DNA of 64,000 bases from Halorubrum salsamenti (lineage in GTDB: Archaea; Halobacteriota; Halobacteria; Halobacteriales; Haloferacaceae). The DNA lies in NCBI RefSeq assembly GCF_007671685.1, contig NZ_VCNL01000001.1:885261-949260 (forward strand), read 5' to 3'. The position numbers and the translations under genes are program-made. Every line of letters starts with the position of its first letter. The stretch's first letter is position 1. Shown piece by piece: positions 52,580 through 60,117 of this stretch. Under the pieces are notes generated by a model that worked only from the letters and a program-made list of their open reading frames with translations, was not told where the DNA came from and made no database searches.

Positions 52580-53842
52580 ATGGACCTCCCAGTCGACGCC
52601 GACCGACTCCGCGCGGATCTGGAGGCGAACGCGGCGTTCGGACGGATCGCGGACGACGACCCCGAGAAGCGCGGGCGAACGAATCTGACCGGAACCGAGG
52701 CGAACCGGGCGGCGCGGGACCGGCTGGTCGAGCGGTTCGAGGACGCCGACCTCTCGGTCGCCGTCGACGCGGTCGGCAACCTCGTCGGGACGTGGGTCCC
52801 CGACTCCGCGGATCCCGACGCGGCGCCCGCCGCGAGCGGGAGCCACCTCGACAGCGTCCCCGAGGGCGGGATCTTCGACGGCCCGCTCGGCGTGTACGCG
52901 GCGCTGGAGGCGGTGCGCGCGATTCGGGACGCCGGCGTCGAGCCGGCGCGCCCGGTCGCCGTCGCGAGCTTCACCGAGGAGGAGGGCGCGACGTTCGGGA
53001 ACGGACTGCTCGGGTCGAGCGTCGCGACCGGGGCGACCGACCTCGACGAGGCGCTCGCGTTCGAAAACGACGCGGGTGAGACGCTCGGCGAGGCGCTCGA
53101 CCGGATCGGCTACCGCGGCGACGACGCGATCGATCCGGCGTCGTGGGCGGCGTTTTACGAGCTGCACGTCGAGCAGGACACGGTCTTAGAGGAGGCGGGC
53201 GCCGACGCCGGTGTCGTGACGACGATCACCGGGATCACCCACTGCGAGGCGACGATCGAGGGGGAGGCGAACCACGCGGGCGCGACGGCGATGGGGGACC
53301 GGACCGACGCGCTCGCGGCCGCGAGCGAGTTCGTGCTCGACGTGGAGGCGGCCGCGAACGAGGTCGCGGACAAATCGAGCGACTCCGCGGTCGGCACGGT
53401 GGGGTCGCTGTCCGTCTCGCCGAACGCGACCAACGTCGTCCCCGGTCGCGTCGAGGCGGGGGTCGACGTGCGAGACGTGACCGCGGGGTCGACGGAGGCG
53501 ATCGTCGCCGCCGCGCGCGAGTCGCTCGCGCGACTGGAGCGCGAGCGCGGCGTCGAGACGACCTTCGAGCGACCCTTCGACGTGGCGCCGACGCCGATGA
53601 GCGACCGGCTCCGCGACGCGGCGCACGCCGCGGCCGAGGCGGCGGGACGGACCGCGATAGACCTTCACTCCGGCGCCGCTCACGACGCGATGCGGGTGGC
53701 AGCCGTCACCGACTCCTCCCTGCTGTTCGCGCCCTCGCGCGGCGGGATCTCGCACAGTCCGCGCGAGTGGACCGACTGGAGCGACTGCGCCGCGGCGACG
53801 GAGGTCCTCGCGGGCGCGCTGGCGCGGGTCGCGACGGAGTAG
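52580..53842 (+). CDS. M20-family amidase (hydantoinase/carbamoylase type)
   Basis: These zinc enzymes hydrolyse N-carbamoyl amino acids, allantoate or ureidoglycolate. The 420-residue protein has the metal ligands in order: SGSHLDSVPEGG (His near 88), GIFDGPLGV (Asp near 98), FTEEEGATF (Glu near 133), YELHVEQ (His near 196) and the C-terminal SRGGISHSPREWTD (His). The motif set is that of the hydantoinase/carbamoylase subgroup rather than peptidases. The exact substrate cannot be told: no hydantoinase or purine genes are adjacent. The ATG at 52580 is used; frame upstream comes from the IS relic. Confidence 0.88.
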   Translation: MDLPVDADRLRADLEANAAFGRIADDDPEKRGRTNLTGTEANRAARDRLVERFEDADLSVAVDAVGNLVGTWVPDSADPDAAPAASGSHLDSVPEGGIFDGPLGVYAALEAVRAIRDAGVEPARPVAVASFTEEEGATFGNGLLGSSVATGATDLDEALAFENDAGETLGEALDRIGYRGDDAIDPASWAAFYELHVEQDTVLEEAGADAGVVTTITGITHCEATIEGEANHAGATAMGDRTDALAAASEFVLDVEAAANEVADKSSDSAVGTVGSLSVSPNATNVVPGRVEAGVDVRDVTAGSTEAIVAAARESLARLERERGVETTFERPFDVAPTPMSDRLRDAAHAAAEAAGRTAIDLHSGAAHDAMRVAAVTDSSLLFAPSRGGISHSPREWTDWSDCAAATEVLAGALARVATE

Positions 53843-53931
53843 CCGGGCCGGGATTCGGGGCGTCTCCGACGTCCGGTCCGGAGCCGTTCCGCCGTCACAA
53901 CCGTTTTGCCGGTCGGCCGCGACCGACCACC

Positions 53932-54888
53932 GTGAGACGACCGCTCGGGTTCGGCGCCATCGGCCTCGGCGTCGTCGCCGGCGCCGCCGGCGGCCTCGTG
54001 ACGACGACGGGAGCGCTCGGCGACTGGCCCGACCCGTTCGGCTACCCGGCGACGCTCGTCGTCGGCCGGGCGCTGCTTGTCGTCGCCGTGTTCGGCGTGC
54101 TGTACGGCTCGTATCTCCTCTCCGTCCAGTTGCTGATGCGGTCGGCGAACAAGCGGCGCGCGTACAACACGCGGAACGTGTTGCGCCTCGCGTTCGGGTT
54201 CGTGGGGACGGTCGCGACGCTCGCCGTGTTGACGGAGAACTGGCTCGGGCTCCTCTTCTCGCTCGGGGTGATCGGCTTCGCGATCACCTTCGCGCTCCAG
54301 CAGCCGCTGCTGTCGCTCATCGCGTGGGTGTACATCACGGTCAAACAGCCGTACGGCGTCGGCGACCGCGTCCGGATCGACGACGCGAAGGGCGACGTGA
54401 TCGGCGTCGACTTCCTCGTGACGACGCTGTGGGAGATCAACGGCGAGCTGGTGACGACGAACCAGCCCTCGGGGCGAGTGGTGACGGTGCCGAACAGCGT
54501 CGTGCTCTCATCGAACGTGGTCAACTTCGGCGGGGGCGGCTCCCCGTACGTGTGGAACGAGGTCGCCGTCCAGGTCGCCTACGAGACCGATCTCGACTTC
54601 GCGCGAGGGGTCATGGCCGAGGAGGCGACTGACCTCCTCGGCGAGGAGATGGCCGCGGGGATCGCGGCGTACCGCGAGGCGCTCGCCGAGACGCCGGTGG
54701 AGCTGGAAGTGTACGACCGACCGACGGTGAACGTGAAACAGGACGAGTCGTGGGTGGAGCTTCGCGTCCGGTACCTCACGCACCCGCGTCGGGGACAGCG
54801 CGTCAAGAACCGGCTGTACGAGCGGATCCTCACCCGGTTTAACGAACACCCGGACCGGGTGGCGTTCCCGGTGAGCCGGAATCGGTAG
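53932..54888 (+). CDS. MscS-family mechanosensitive ion channel
   Basis: MscS channels open under membrane tension and release solutes on osmotic downshock. The 318-residue product begins with GTG (RRPLGFGAIGLGVVAGAAGG), which fits the position 25-30 nt after a TATA-like ttttg. It has three to four membrane helices. The pore-lining helix is TFALQQPLLSLIAWVYITVK. The MscS beta domain follows (GDRVRIDDAKGDVIGVDFLV, VVTVPNSVVLSSNVVNFGGG), then the C-terminal alpha/beta part. It follows the amidase by 89 nt on the same strand. Confidence 0.9.
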   Translation: MRRPLGFGAIGLGVVAGAAGGLVTTTGALGDWPDPFGYPATLVVGRALLVVAVFGVLYGSYLLSVQLLMRSANKRRAYNTRNVLRLAFGFVGTVATLAVLTENWLGLLFSLGVIGFAITFALQQPLLSLIAWVYITVKQPYGVGDRVRIDDAKGDVIGVDFLVTTLWEINGELVTTNQPSGRVVTVPNSVVLSSNVVNFGGGGSPYVWNEVAVQVAYETDLDFARGVMAEEATDLLGEEMAAGIAAYREALAETPVELEVYDRPTVNVKQDESWVELRVRYLTHPRRGQRVKNRLYERILTRFNEHPDRVAFPVSRNR

Positions 54889-54985
54889 CCGGGCGCGGGG
54901 CGGGAGCGGTCGGAACGGACGAGGTTCACCCGAGATCCCCTCCGGGAGCGGTGGAGTTAGGTGGCGCGCCGACGATCGGAATACG

Positions 54986-55267
54986 ATGGAAGCGGCACTC
55001 TGGTACGTGCTAACCGGAACGCGGGGCGGAGCGAACCGCGTCCGGCTACTACGGGCGCTCGACGACCGCCCGCGGAACGCGAACCAGCTCGCCGAGGATC
55101 TCGATCTGGACTACAAGACCGTTCGCCACCACCTCGACGTCCTGATGGACAACGACATCGTCGAGCGCAGCGGGGACGAGTACGGCGCCGTCTACCTGCC
55201 GACCACGCGGGCGCGCCAGCACTGGGAGACTATCGAAACGATCATGGAACAGACAGATGACGACTGA
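54986..55267 (+). CDS. Winged-helix transcriptional regulator (ArsR-like)
   Basis: This is a 93-residue protein consisting of one winged helix-turn-helix domain: GANRVRLLRALDDRPRNANQ, then LAEDLDLDYKTVRHHLDVLM (recognition helix) and IVERSGDEYGAVYLPTTRAR (wing). It has no cysteine metal site, so it is not a metal sensor of the classic ArsR type. A small membrane protein gene follows after 99 nt, a pairing often seen in haloarchaea. The HTH may sense or regulate that partner (inference). Confidence 0.88.
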   Translation: MEAALWYVLTGTRGGANRVRLLRALDDRPRNANQLAEDLDLDYKTVRHHLDVLMDNDIVERSGDEYGAVYLPTTRARQHWETIETIMEQTDDD

Positions 55268-55335
55268 CGGATCGGTAGTTCGGACCCGCAGCCGCCGCGT
55301 TGCGGGTCGTATTCGGAACGAATTTGGGAAAGTCG

Positions 55336-55341
55336 TTATAC
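55336..55341 (+). promoter_or_regulatory. TATA box of the small membrane protein gene at 55367
   Basis: The sequence gttatac lies 26-32 nt upstream of the ATG, so this gene has its own promoter besides any read-through from the HTH gene. Confidence 0.5.
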
Positions 55342-55366
55342 CCGCCCCGCCGATAGCAGGTGTACG

Positions 55367-55672
55367 ATGAGTCTCTGGTTCGACGTGGCGCGAATCGCAG
55401 TGGGGGTGAACGTCGCCCTACTTCTCGCGCTCGTCTGGGTCTGGGGGCGGAACTACGCGCAGTTCCGCTCGAAACACGCCCTCGGGCTAGCGATGTTCGG
55501 CGTGTTTCTGCTCGGGGAGAACGCGTTCGCGCTGTACATCTATCTGGTCGATCCCATGCTGTCCGTGTGGTTCGCCTCCGACGTTCCCGCCATCGCGTGG
55601 CGAGGGATGATGGCGTTGCATGTCCTCCAGACCGTCGGACTCCTGTTTCTCGTCTGGATCACGTGGGACTGA
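55367..55672 (+). CDS. Small three-helix membrane protein next to the ArsR-like regulator
   Basis: The 101-residue product has three hydrophobic segments (IAVGVNVALLLALVWVWG, ALGLAMFGVFLLGENAFALY and MMALHVLQTVGLLFLVWITW) with short loops. I do not assign a family with confidence; it resembles the membrane partners (DUF7521-like) that follow winged-helix genes in haloarchaea. No catalytic or metal motif is present. It is likely a sensor or accessory to the HTH protein. Confidence 0.7.
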   Translation: MSLWFDVARIAVGVNVALLLALVWVWGRNYAQFRSKHALGLAMFGVFLLGENAFALYIYLVDPMLSVWFASDVPAIAWRGMMALHVLQTVGLLFLVWITWD

Positions 55673-55830
55673 CCGCGAGACCGGTACCCCGCCATCACCC
55701 GTCCGTCGACATTCTTCAGTCGAGGCCTTCCCGTCGGTGACACCCTCGGCACGACCCGGGTCGTGCGCCGAGCGCGACACCGCCCCCATCTGCGAGAATC
55801 GGCCACGACGCGAGAGGGAGTGCGGCCACC

Positions 55831-55843
55831 ATAATTTATATAT
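55831..55843 (+). promoter_or_regulatory. Strong TATA-like sequence in the long spacer before TFB-2
   Basis: The sequence ataatttatatat is a good TATA match, but no open reading frame follows within 100 bp on the plus strand. It could drive a long leader for TFB-2 (start 56053) or an unknown small RNA. The rest of the 380-bp spacer holds the operator and promoter at 55935-55971 and nothing else I can identify. Confidence 0.35.
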
Positions 55844-55934
55844 CTTCATCGAACATCTCAGTCCCATCTGACGAGTCAGCGGAGGAAACGTCGGTCGGCA
55901 TCCCGACGTATACCGGAGTTCCTGGCGATTTATC

Positions 55935-55971
55935 ATCTCATAACTGAGATATAGGGAGAAACATTTATATA
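55935..55971 (+). promoter_or_regulatory. TFB-2 promoter with ATCTCA-N4-TGAGAT operator
   Basis: The perfect inverted repeat ATCTCA-taac-TGAGAT (55935-55950) is followed after exactly 13 bp by the TATA box tttatata (55964-55971). The predicted start is about 55993, giving a leader of about 60 nt. The same operator at the same distance from a TATA box occurs at 63816-63831. Confidence 0.55.
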
Positions 55972-56052
55972 CTCTGGAGACTTACTATTGGTTAACAAAT
56001 CGGCGAACCCGGCGCCAGTATTTCTGTCGGGAGTTCGATCGGTGAGAACACC

Positions 56053-57063
56053 ATGAACACCATGACTGAGACACACATACGCGGCTACGACGGCGAGACA
56101 GAGCGAGACCGAACCACGGAGTCGGCCGAATCGACGACCGACGAGTCGGAATCGGTGGGAGACCGGACAACGACCTGTCCCGAGTGCGACGGAAACCTCG
56201 TGACCGACACGGAGCACGGCGAGACGGTCTGTACCGACTGCGGACTCGTCGTCGAGCAAGACGGGATCGACCGCGGGCCGGAGTGGCGCGCGTTCGACTC
56301 CAGCGAGCGCGACAGCAAGTCACGCGTGGGCGCCCCGACGACGAACATGATGCACGACAAGGGGCTCTCGACGAACATCGGCTGGCAGGACAAAGACGCC
56401 TACGGCAAGTCGCTGTCCAGCCGCCAGCGCGAGAAGATGCAGCGCCTCCGCACCTGGAACGAGCGCTTCCGCACCCGCGACTCCAAAGAGCGGAACCTGA
56501 AACAGGCGCTCGGCGAGATCGACCGCATGGCCAGCGCGCTCGGCCTCCCGGACAACGTCCGCGAGACCGCCTCGGTCATCTACCGCCGCGCGCTGAGCGA
56601 GGACCTCCTACCGGGGCGCTCCATCGAGGGCGTCGCGACCGCGGCGCTGTACGCCGCCGCGCGACAGGCCGGGAACCCCCGAAGTCTCGACGAGTTCACC
56701 GCCGTCTCGCGGGTCGATAAGATGGAGCTCACCCGGACGTACCGGTACGTGATCCGGGAGCTCAAACTGGAGATCAAGCCCGCCGACCCCGAGAGCTACG
56801 TCCCCCGGTTCGTCTCGCGGCTCGACCTCTCGGAAGAGACCCAGCGGCTCGCCCGTGAACTGCTCGACGGGGCGAAGCAGGCGGGGATCACGAGCGGGAA
56901 GTCTCCGGTCGGGCTCGCCGCATCCGCGGTCTACGCGGCCGCGCTCCTCTCGAACGAGAAGGTGACCCAGAGCGAGGTGTCGGCGGTCGCCGATATCTCC
57001 GAAGTCACAATCCGGAACCGGTACAAGGAGCTTCTCGACGCGAGCGAGGGGCTAACCGCCTGA
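56053..57063 (+). CDS. tfb: Transcription initiation factor IIB (TFB-2)
   Basis: This is a second TFB, 336 residues. The acidic, Thr/Ser/Glu-rich N-terminal tail of 41 residues is unlike TFB-1. The zinc ribbon has Cys42, Cys45, Cys60 and Cys63, followed by the B-finger ([34 protein letters not shown]). Two cyclin repeats follow ([20 protein letters not shown] and ITSGKSPVGLAASAVYAAAL). Changes in the second repeat and C-terminal HTH (KVTQSEVSAVADISEVTIRN) relative to TFB-1 suggest different promoter or TBP preference. It is preceded by a regulated-looking promoter with a palindromic operator. An ATG 9 nt downstream is an alternative start. Confidence 0.95.
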   Translation: MNTMTETHIRGYDGETERDRTTESAESTTDESESVGDRTTTCPECDGNLVTDTEHGETVCTDCGLVVEQDGIDRGPEWRAFDSSERDSKSRVGAPTTNMMHDKGLSTNIGWQDKDAYGKSLSSRQREKMQRLRTWNERFRTRDSKERNLKQALGEIDRMASALGLPDNVRETASVIYRRALSEDLLPGRSIEGVATAALYAAARQAGNPRSLDEFTAVSRVDKMELTRTYRYVIRELKLEIKPADPESYVPRFVSRLDLSEETQRLARELLDGAKQAGITSGKSPVGLAASAVYAAALLSNEKVTQSEVSAVADISEVTIRNRYKELLDASEGLTA

Positions 57064-57137
57064 TCACCGACGAGCACTCGAAACCGTCCGAGCCCCCGCG
57101 GATCACAGCTGAGAGCAGTATCCACCCGCCACGTACG

Positions 57138-57144
57138 TTTTTAA
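57138..57144 (+). promoter_or_regulatory. TATA box of the zinc-ribbon gene at 57168
   Basis: The sequence gtttttaac lies 24-31 nt upstream of the ATG, typical of a leaderless transcript. Confidence 0.5.
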
Positions 57145-57167
57145 CCCGGCCGCGTGTACGTCGTCTC

Positions 57168-57347
57168 ATGGTGGATGCGTTCGTCAGACTCGTCTGTCCG
57201 GAGTGCAACAAAGATTGGCAGGATAACCCCGCGGACCTACAGAGCCTTCGTTCAAATTTCAGCTGTCCCGACTGTCACGCGACGCGACGGCTGACGGAGT
57301 TCATGCGGACCGAACGCGACCTCGAAGCCGTCAAACAGTTCCAGTAG
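57168..57347 (+). CDS. Small zinc-ribbon protein, DUF7836-like
   Basis: This is a 59-residue protein read directly from the sequence: MVDAFVRLVCPECNKDWQDN, then a second knuckle SCPDCHATRRLTEFM and a final ERDLEAVKQFQ. Two CPxC pairs (CPEC and CPDC) form a zinc ribbon. I associate the pattern with the haloarchaeal DUF7836 zinc-binding family; the function is unknown. A TATA box is at the right distance, and the gene lies just behind TFB-2 in the same direction. Confidence 0.8.
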   Translation: MVDAFVRLVCPECNKDWQDNPADLQSLRSNFSCPDCHATRRLTEFMRTERDLEAVKQFQ

Positions 57348-57387
57348 CCCGGCCACCGGTTCACCGATCGAGCGCGTGCGAGGACGA

Positions 57388-57420
57388 CACGATTCGGACT
57401 GACCCCACGATTCGGACTGA
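57388..57420. repeat. 15-bp direct repeat
   Basis: CACGATTCGGACTGA occurs twice, at 57388-57402 and 57406-57420, separated by 3 bp, in the spacer between the zinc-ribbon gene and the UPF0058 gene. No further copies were noticed. Confidence 0.7.
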
Positions 57421-57563
57421 ACCGGGGCTCGCGATCTCTCGACAGTCACCAGTCGGTGGGCTGCCGCAAACGAGAAACCTTCCTGATCGATAACGCGAAA
57501 AGACGCGTCTCCGGCCCGAAAACGGGGAGCTTTGGACAGATCATGGTAACGTGGCTCAGGATA

Positions 57564-57572
57564 ATAATATAA
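57564..57572 (+). promoter_or_regulatory. TATA box of the UPF0058 gene at 57600
   Basis: The sequence ataatataag lies 28-36 nt upstream of the ATG. Confidence 0.55.
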
Positions 57573-57599
57573 GCCTCCGGTAGCAAAGAACTGGTACTC

Positions 57600-57833
57600 A
57601 TGAAGAAGCAGGAGCTCATTCACCTTCACGGCCTCCTCGCGGAAGTACGAAAGCAGTGCGAGTTCTGGGACGAGAACATTGATCTCGACGCCTATGAGGA
57701 ACTCGGCGTCAAACCGACATCGATTCACAAATCGAAGACCGACCACAAAGCCGCTGTTTTTAAGCTGACCGAAGGAATCACCGAGCCGATGGACGAGTCC
57801 GAGTCGGAGCCGCTGGCCCCGACCGCAGACTGA
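57600..57833 (+). CDS. UPF0058 family protein, second copy
   Basis: This is a 77-residue paralogue of the protein at 29498. It keeps the family core MKKQELIHLHGLLAEVRKQC and VKPTSIHKSKTDHKAAVFKL (compare VDPSHVHKSKSEHKHAVFVL in the other copy). The tail is shorter and strongly acidic (DESESEPLAPTAD). Its promoter lacks the CGTATACCC inverted repeat of the other copy, so the two are probably regulated differently. The function is unknown. Confidence 0.9.
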   Translation: MKKQELIHLHGLLAEVRKQCEFWDENIDLDAYEELGVKPTSIHKSKTDHKAAVFKLTEGITEPMDESESEPLAPTAD

Positions 57834-57984
57834 ATCTTCGTCGCCGCTTGCCGACCGATCGGTACGTTCCTAGTGGCTACGTCGTCGTGCGGAGGGTGCC
57901 GGGTAGAGATATCGACACCGAACGGGTGTGGAGTGGCCACCGAACCGGTCAAGAAGGGCAGTCGTAGAAGCCGGCCGCGACGCG

Positions 57985-58443
57985 TCAGTCCCAAGCGTCG
58001 GTCGGGTCATCGTCGGGAGCAGCCGCGTCGTCGTCGAGGTCGGTCGCGTCGCCGGACGCCGAGTCGCCGCTCTCCGAGCCGTCCGTCGACGACTGTTCCG
58101 CGGAGTCGCCCTCGATCTCCTCGACGCTGAGCACCTTCAACGGGATGTTCCGGAGCCGCTGCCCGATCTCCTTGCGGGCGACGCGGCTCGCGTGCTCCTC
58201 GCGGTCGACGTTGAACACGTCCATCCGAAGCCGGAGCGCGACGAGGGCCTCGTCGGCGGCGACGAACGCGGGCGAGAGTTCCTCGCCGCCGGGCGACGTG
58301 CGGCTTCCGGTCTCGATCTCGACGTAGTTGAGGTCCGGGTTCAGCATCTCGCCCGTCTTCGAGATGGCGATCCGAACCGCTTCGTCGGCGGTCTCCACGT
58401 CGTACACCGGAACGGCGGCCTCAACGACGACTCGACAGTCCAT
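57985..58443 (-). CDS. UPF0212 (DUF555) family protein
   Basis: This is a 152-residue protein, start MDCRVVVEAAVPVYDVETAD, with EAVRIAISKTGEMLNPDLNY and FVAADEALVALRLRMDVFNV, the conserved core of the archaeal UPF0212 family. The last 45 residues are an acidic Ser/Asp tail. Function is unknown; the family is nearly universal in haloarchaea. The upstream neighbour on the same strand is the ogg gene, 91 nt before its start. An upstream in-frame extension overlaps ogg and is rejected. Confidence 0.9.
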   Translation of the reverse strand: MDCRVVVEAAVPVYDVETADEAVRIAISKTGEMLNPDLNYVEIETGSRTSPGGEELSPAFVAADEALVALRLRMDVFNVDREEHASRVARKEIGQRLRNIPLKVLSVEEIEGDSAEQSSTDGSESGDSASGDATDLDDDAAAPDDDPTDAWD

Positions 58444-58534
58444 CACGAGCCCCAGTACCACGCCAATCGGTATGAAAGTTCGGCCGACAGGTCGCCGACG
58501 CAAAATCCTCCCCGGACGAGCGACACGCGACGGG

Positions 58535-59461
58535 CTACTCGCCGCCCGCGCGGAGGTGATAAAACACGTACGTTTGCGCGTACCCGGCAAACTCTCCGCC
58601 GAACCGCTCCCGGATCGCGCGCGACGTGTCGGCGTAGTTCCCGCGCTCACAGTCCGGGTAGTACTCCTCGATCGTCGTCTGAATCCACGTGTCGAGCGGG
58701 ACCGCTTCGAGGAAGCCGAGTGAGAACAACAGCACGCAGTCCGCGACCTTGTCGCCGACGCCGACGAACCGCGTCAGCGACTCGCGCGCCTCCTCGTACG
58801 GGAGGTCTGCCGCCTCCCGCGGATGCGCCTCACCGCTCGCGATCATCTCCGCGGTCCGCTGCACGTAGGGGGCGCGGTACCCGAGGGAGAGGTCGCGGAG
58901 CTCCTCCTCGGTTCGCGACGCGAGCCGGTCCGGGGTCGGGAACGCGCGGTACTCCTCGCCGTCGAGCGTGACGGCGTCGCCGTACGTCTCCCGGAGACGC
59001 CGCTGCATCCCGTGGATCCGCGCGACGCGCATCTGCGCCGAGCAGATGAAGGAGATCAGACACGGGAAGACCGGGTCGCGCGTGAGACGCATCCCCTCGT
59101 AGGCGTCGTACGCCCGTTCGAGGAGCGGGAGGTCCGGCGTCGCGTCGAGAATCGCGTCGAGGTCGTCATCGAGGCGGAACAGGTGTTCCAAGAGGGGAAC
59201 GGCGTCCACCGACGACTCCCAGTGGAGAGTCCCGTCGCGGACGCCTCCCTCCTGTCGCACCCGCACGGGGACCCGTTCGTCGACAACGCCGGGTATCGGG
59301 TCGACGACCGTCTCGTACCACGCGTCGCCGCCGTGGGCGTGGAGGTCCTCGTAGGTCCCGCCGTCGGCGCGGTTCCAGAGGTAGCTCTGTCCGCTCTCGA
59401 CGGTGGCTTGAAGATCGAACGAGCCAGCCAGATCCGCGATGTCGAGCGCGCCTCGTTCCAT
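58535..59461 (-). CDS. ogg: 8-oxoguanine DNA glycosylase/AP lyase (Ogg family)
   Basis: Ogg removes oxidised guanine and cuts the abasic site. The 308-residue protein has an N-terminal domain with LAGSFDLQATVESGQSYLWN, typical of OGG1. The HhH-GPD core follows: FICSAQMRVARIHGMQRRLR, then RFVGVGDKVADCVLLFSLGF, where Lys near 234 is the catalytic Schiff-base residue. AVPLDTWIQTTIEEYY supplies the catalytic Asp near 256. The length and the N-terminal domain fit OGG1-like rather than AlkA or Ogg2 enzymes. The ATG at 59461 is used. It is divergent from the SRPBCC gene. Confidence 0.92.
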   Translation of the reverse strand: MERGALDIADLAGSFDLQATVESGQSYLWNRADGGTYEDLHAHGGDAWYETVVDPIPGVVDERVPVRVRQEGGVRDGTLHWESSVDAVPLLEHLFRLDDDLDAILDATPDLPLLERAYDAYEGMRLTRDPVFPCLISFICSAQMRVARIHGMQRRLRETYGDAVTLDGEEYRAFPTPDRLASRTEEELRDLSLGYRAPYVQRTAEMIASGEAHPREAADLPYEEARESLTRFVGVGDKVADCVLLFSLGFLEAVPLDTWIQTTIEEYYPDCERGNYADTSRAIRERFGGEFAGYAQTYVFYHLRAGGE

Positions 59462-59578
59462 TACCGATCCGATGGAGACGCGGCCGTATTCGGGTTTCGG
59501 TCGGCGGAACGCGACCATGTCGACCCCGCGAACCACCGCCGAAGACGGGTTTTTGCCCGTTCGAATCGTAACAGCGGT

Positions 59579-60076
59579 ATGCCGACGTATCGACGAACGA
59601 CCCGCGTGCCGGCCCCCATCGACGAGGTGTGGGCGTTTCACTCCACGATCGACGGGCTCCGCGAGCTCACCCCCGCTTGGATGCACCTGCGTGTCGCCGG
59701 CGTCGAAGGACCGAATGGGGAGCCAGACCCGGACGTGCTCGCCGAGGGGTCAGAGATACGGATGTCGATACGGCCGTTCGGCGTCGGTCCGCGACAGCGG
59801 TGGACCTCCCGGATCACCGAGCGAGATCCCGACGATGAGACCGCCCTCGGCGATCACGCCCGCTTCGTCGACGAGATGTCCGGTGGGCCGTTCCGGACGT
59901 GGGAGCACACGCACGCGTTCCACGCTGACGGTGAGGAGACGCTGTTGGTCGATACCGTCGCGTACCGGCTTCCGTTCGGTCCGATCGGGGACGCGGCCGG
60001 CCCGTTCGCGAAGATCGGGTTCGAAGGGATGTTTCGGGATCGACACCGGCGGACAGTCGATCGGTTCGAGCCGTAG
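59579..60076 (+). CDS. SRPBCC (START-like) family protein
   Basis: SRPBCC proteins form a deep hydrophobic pocket and bind lipids or polyketides. The 165-residue product has the usual size, with TRVPAPIDEVWAFHSTIDGL at the start, WTSRITERDPDDETALGDHA in the middle and the C-terminal helix AGPFAKIGFEGMFRDRHRRT. The ligand is unknown. It is often annotated as a cell-division inhibitor-like or polyketide cyclase-like protein; neither is supported here. The ATG at 59579 follows a T-rich ggtttttgcc by about 20 nt. Confidence 0.85.
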   Translation: MPTYRRTTRVPAPIDEVWAFHSTIDGLRELTPAWMHLRVAGVEGPNGEPDPDVLAEGSEIRMSIRPFGVGPRQRWTSRITERDPDDETALGDHARFVDEMSGGPFRTWEHTHAFHADGEETLLVDTVAYRLPFGPIGDAAGPFAKIGFEGMFRDRHRRTVDRFEP

Positions 60077-60117
60077 CTCCGGCGTCTCAGGCTCGCGGCA
60101 GAGCCGTCGGTGAAGCT

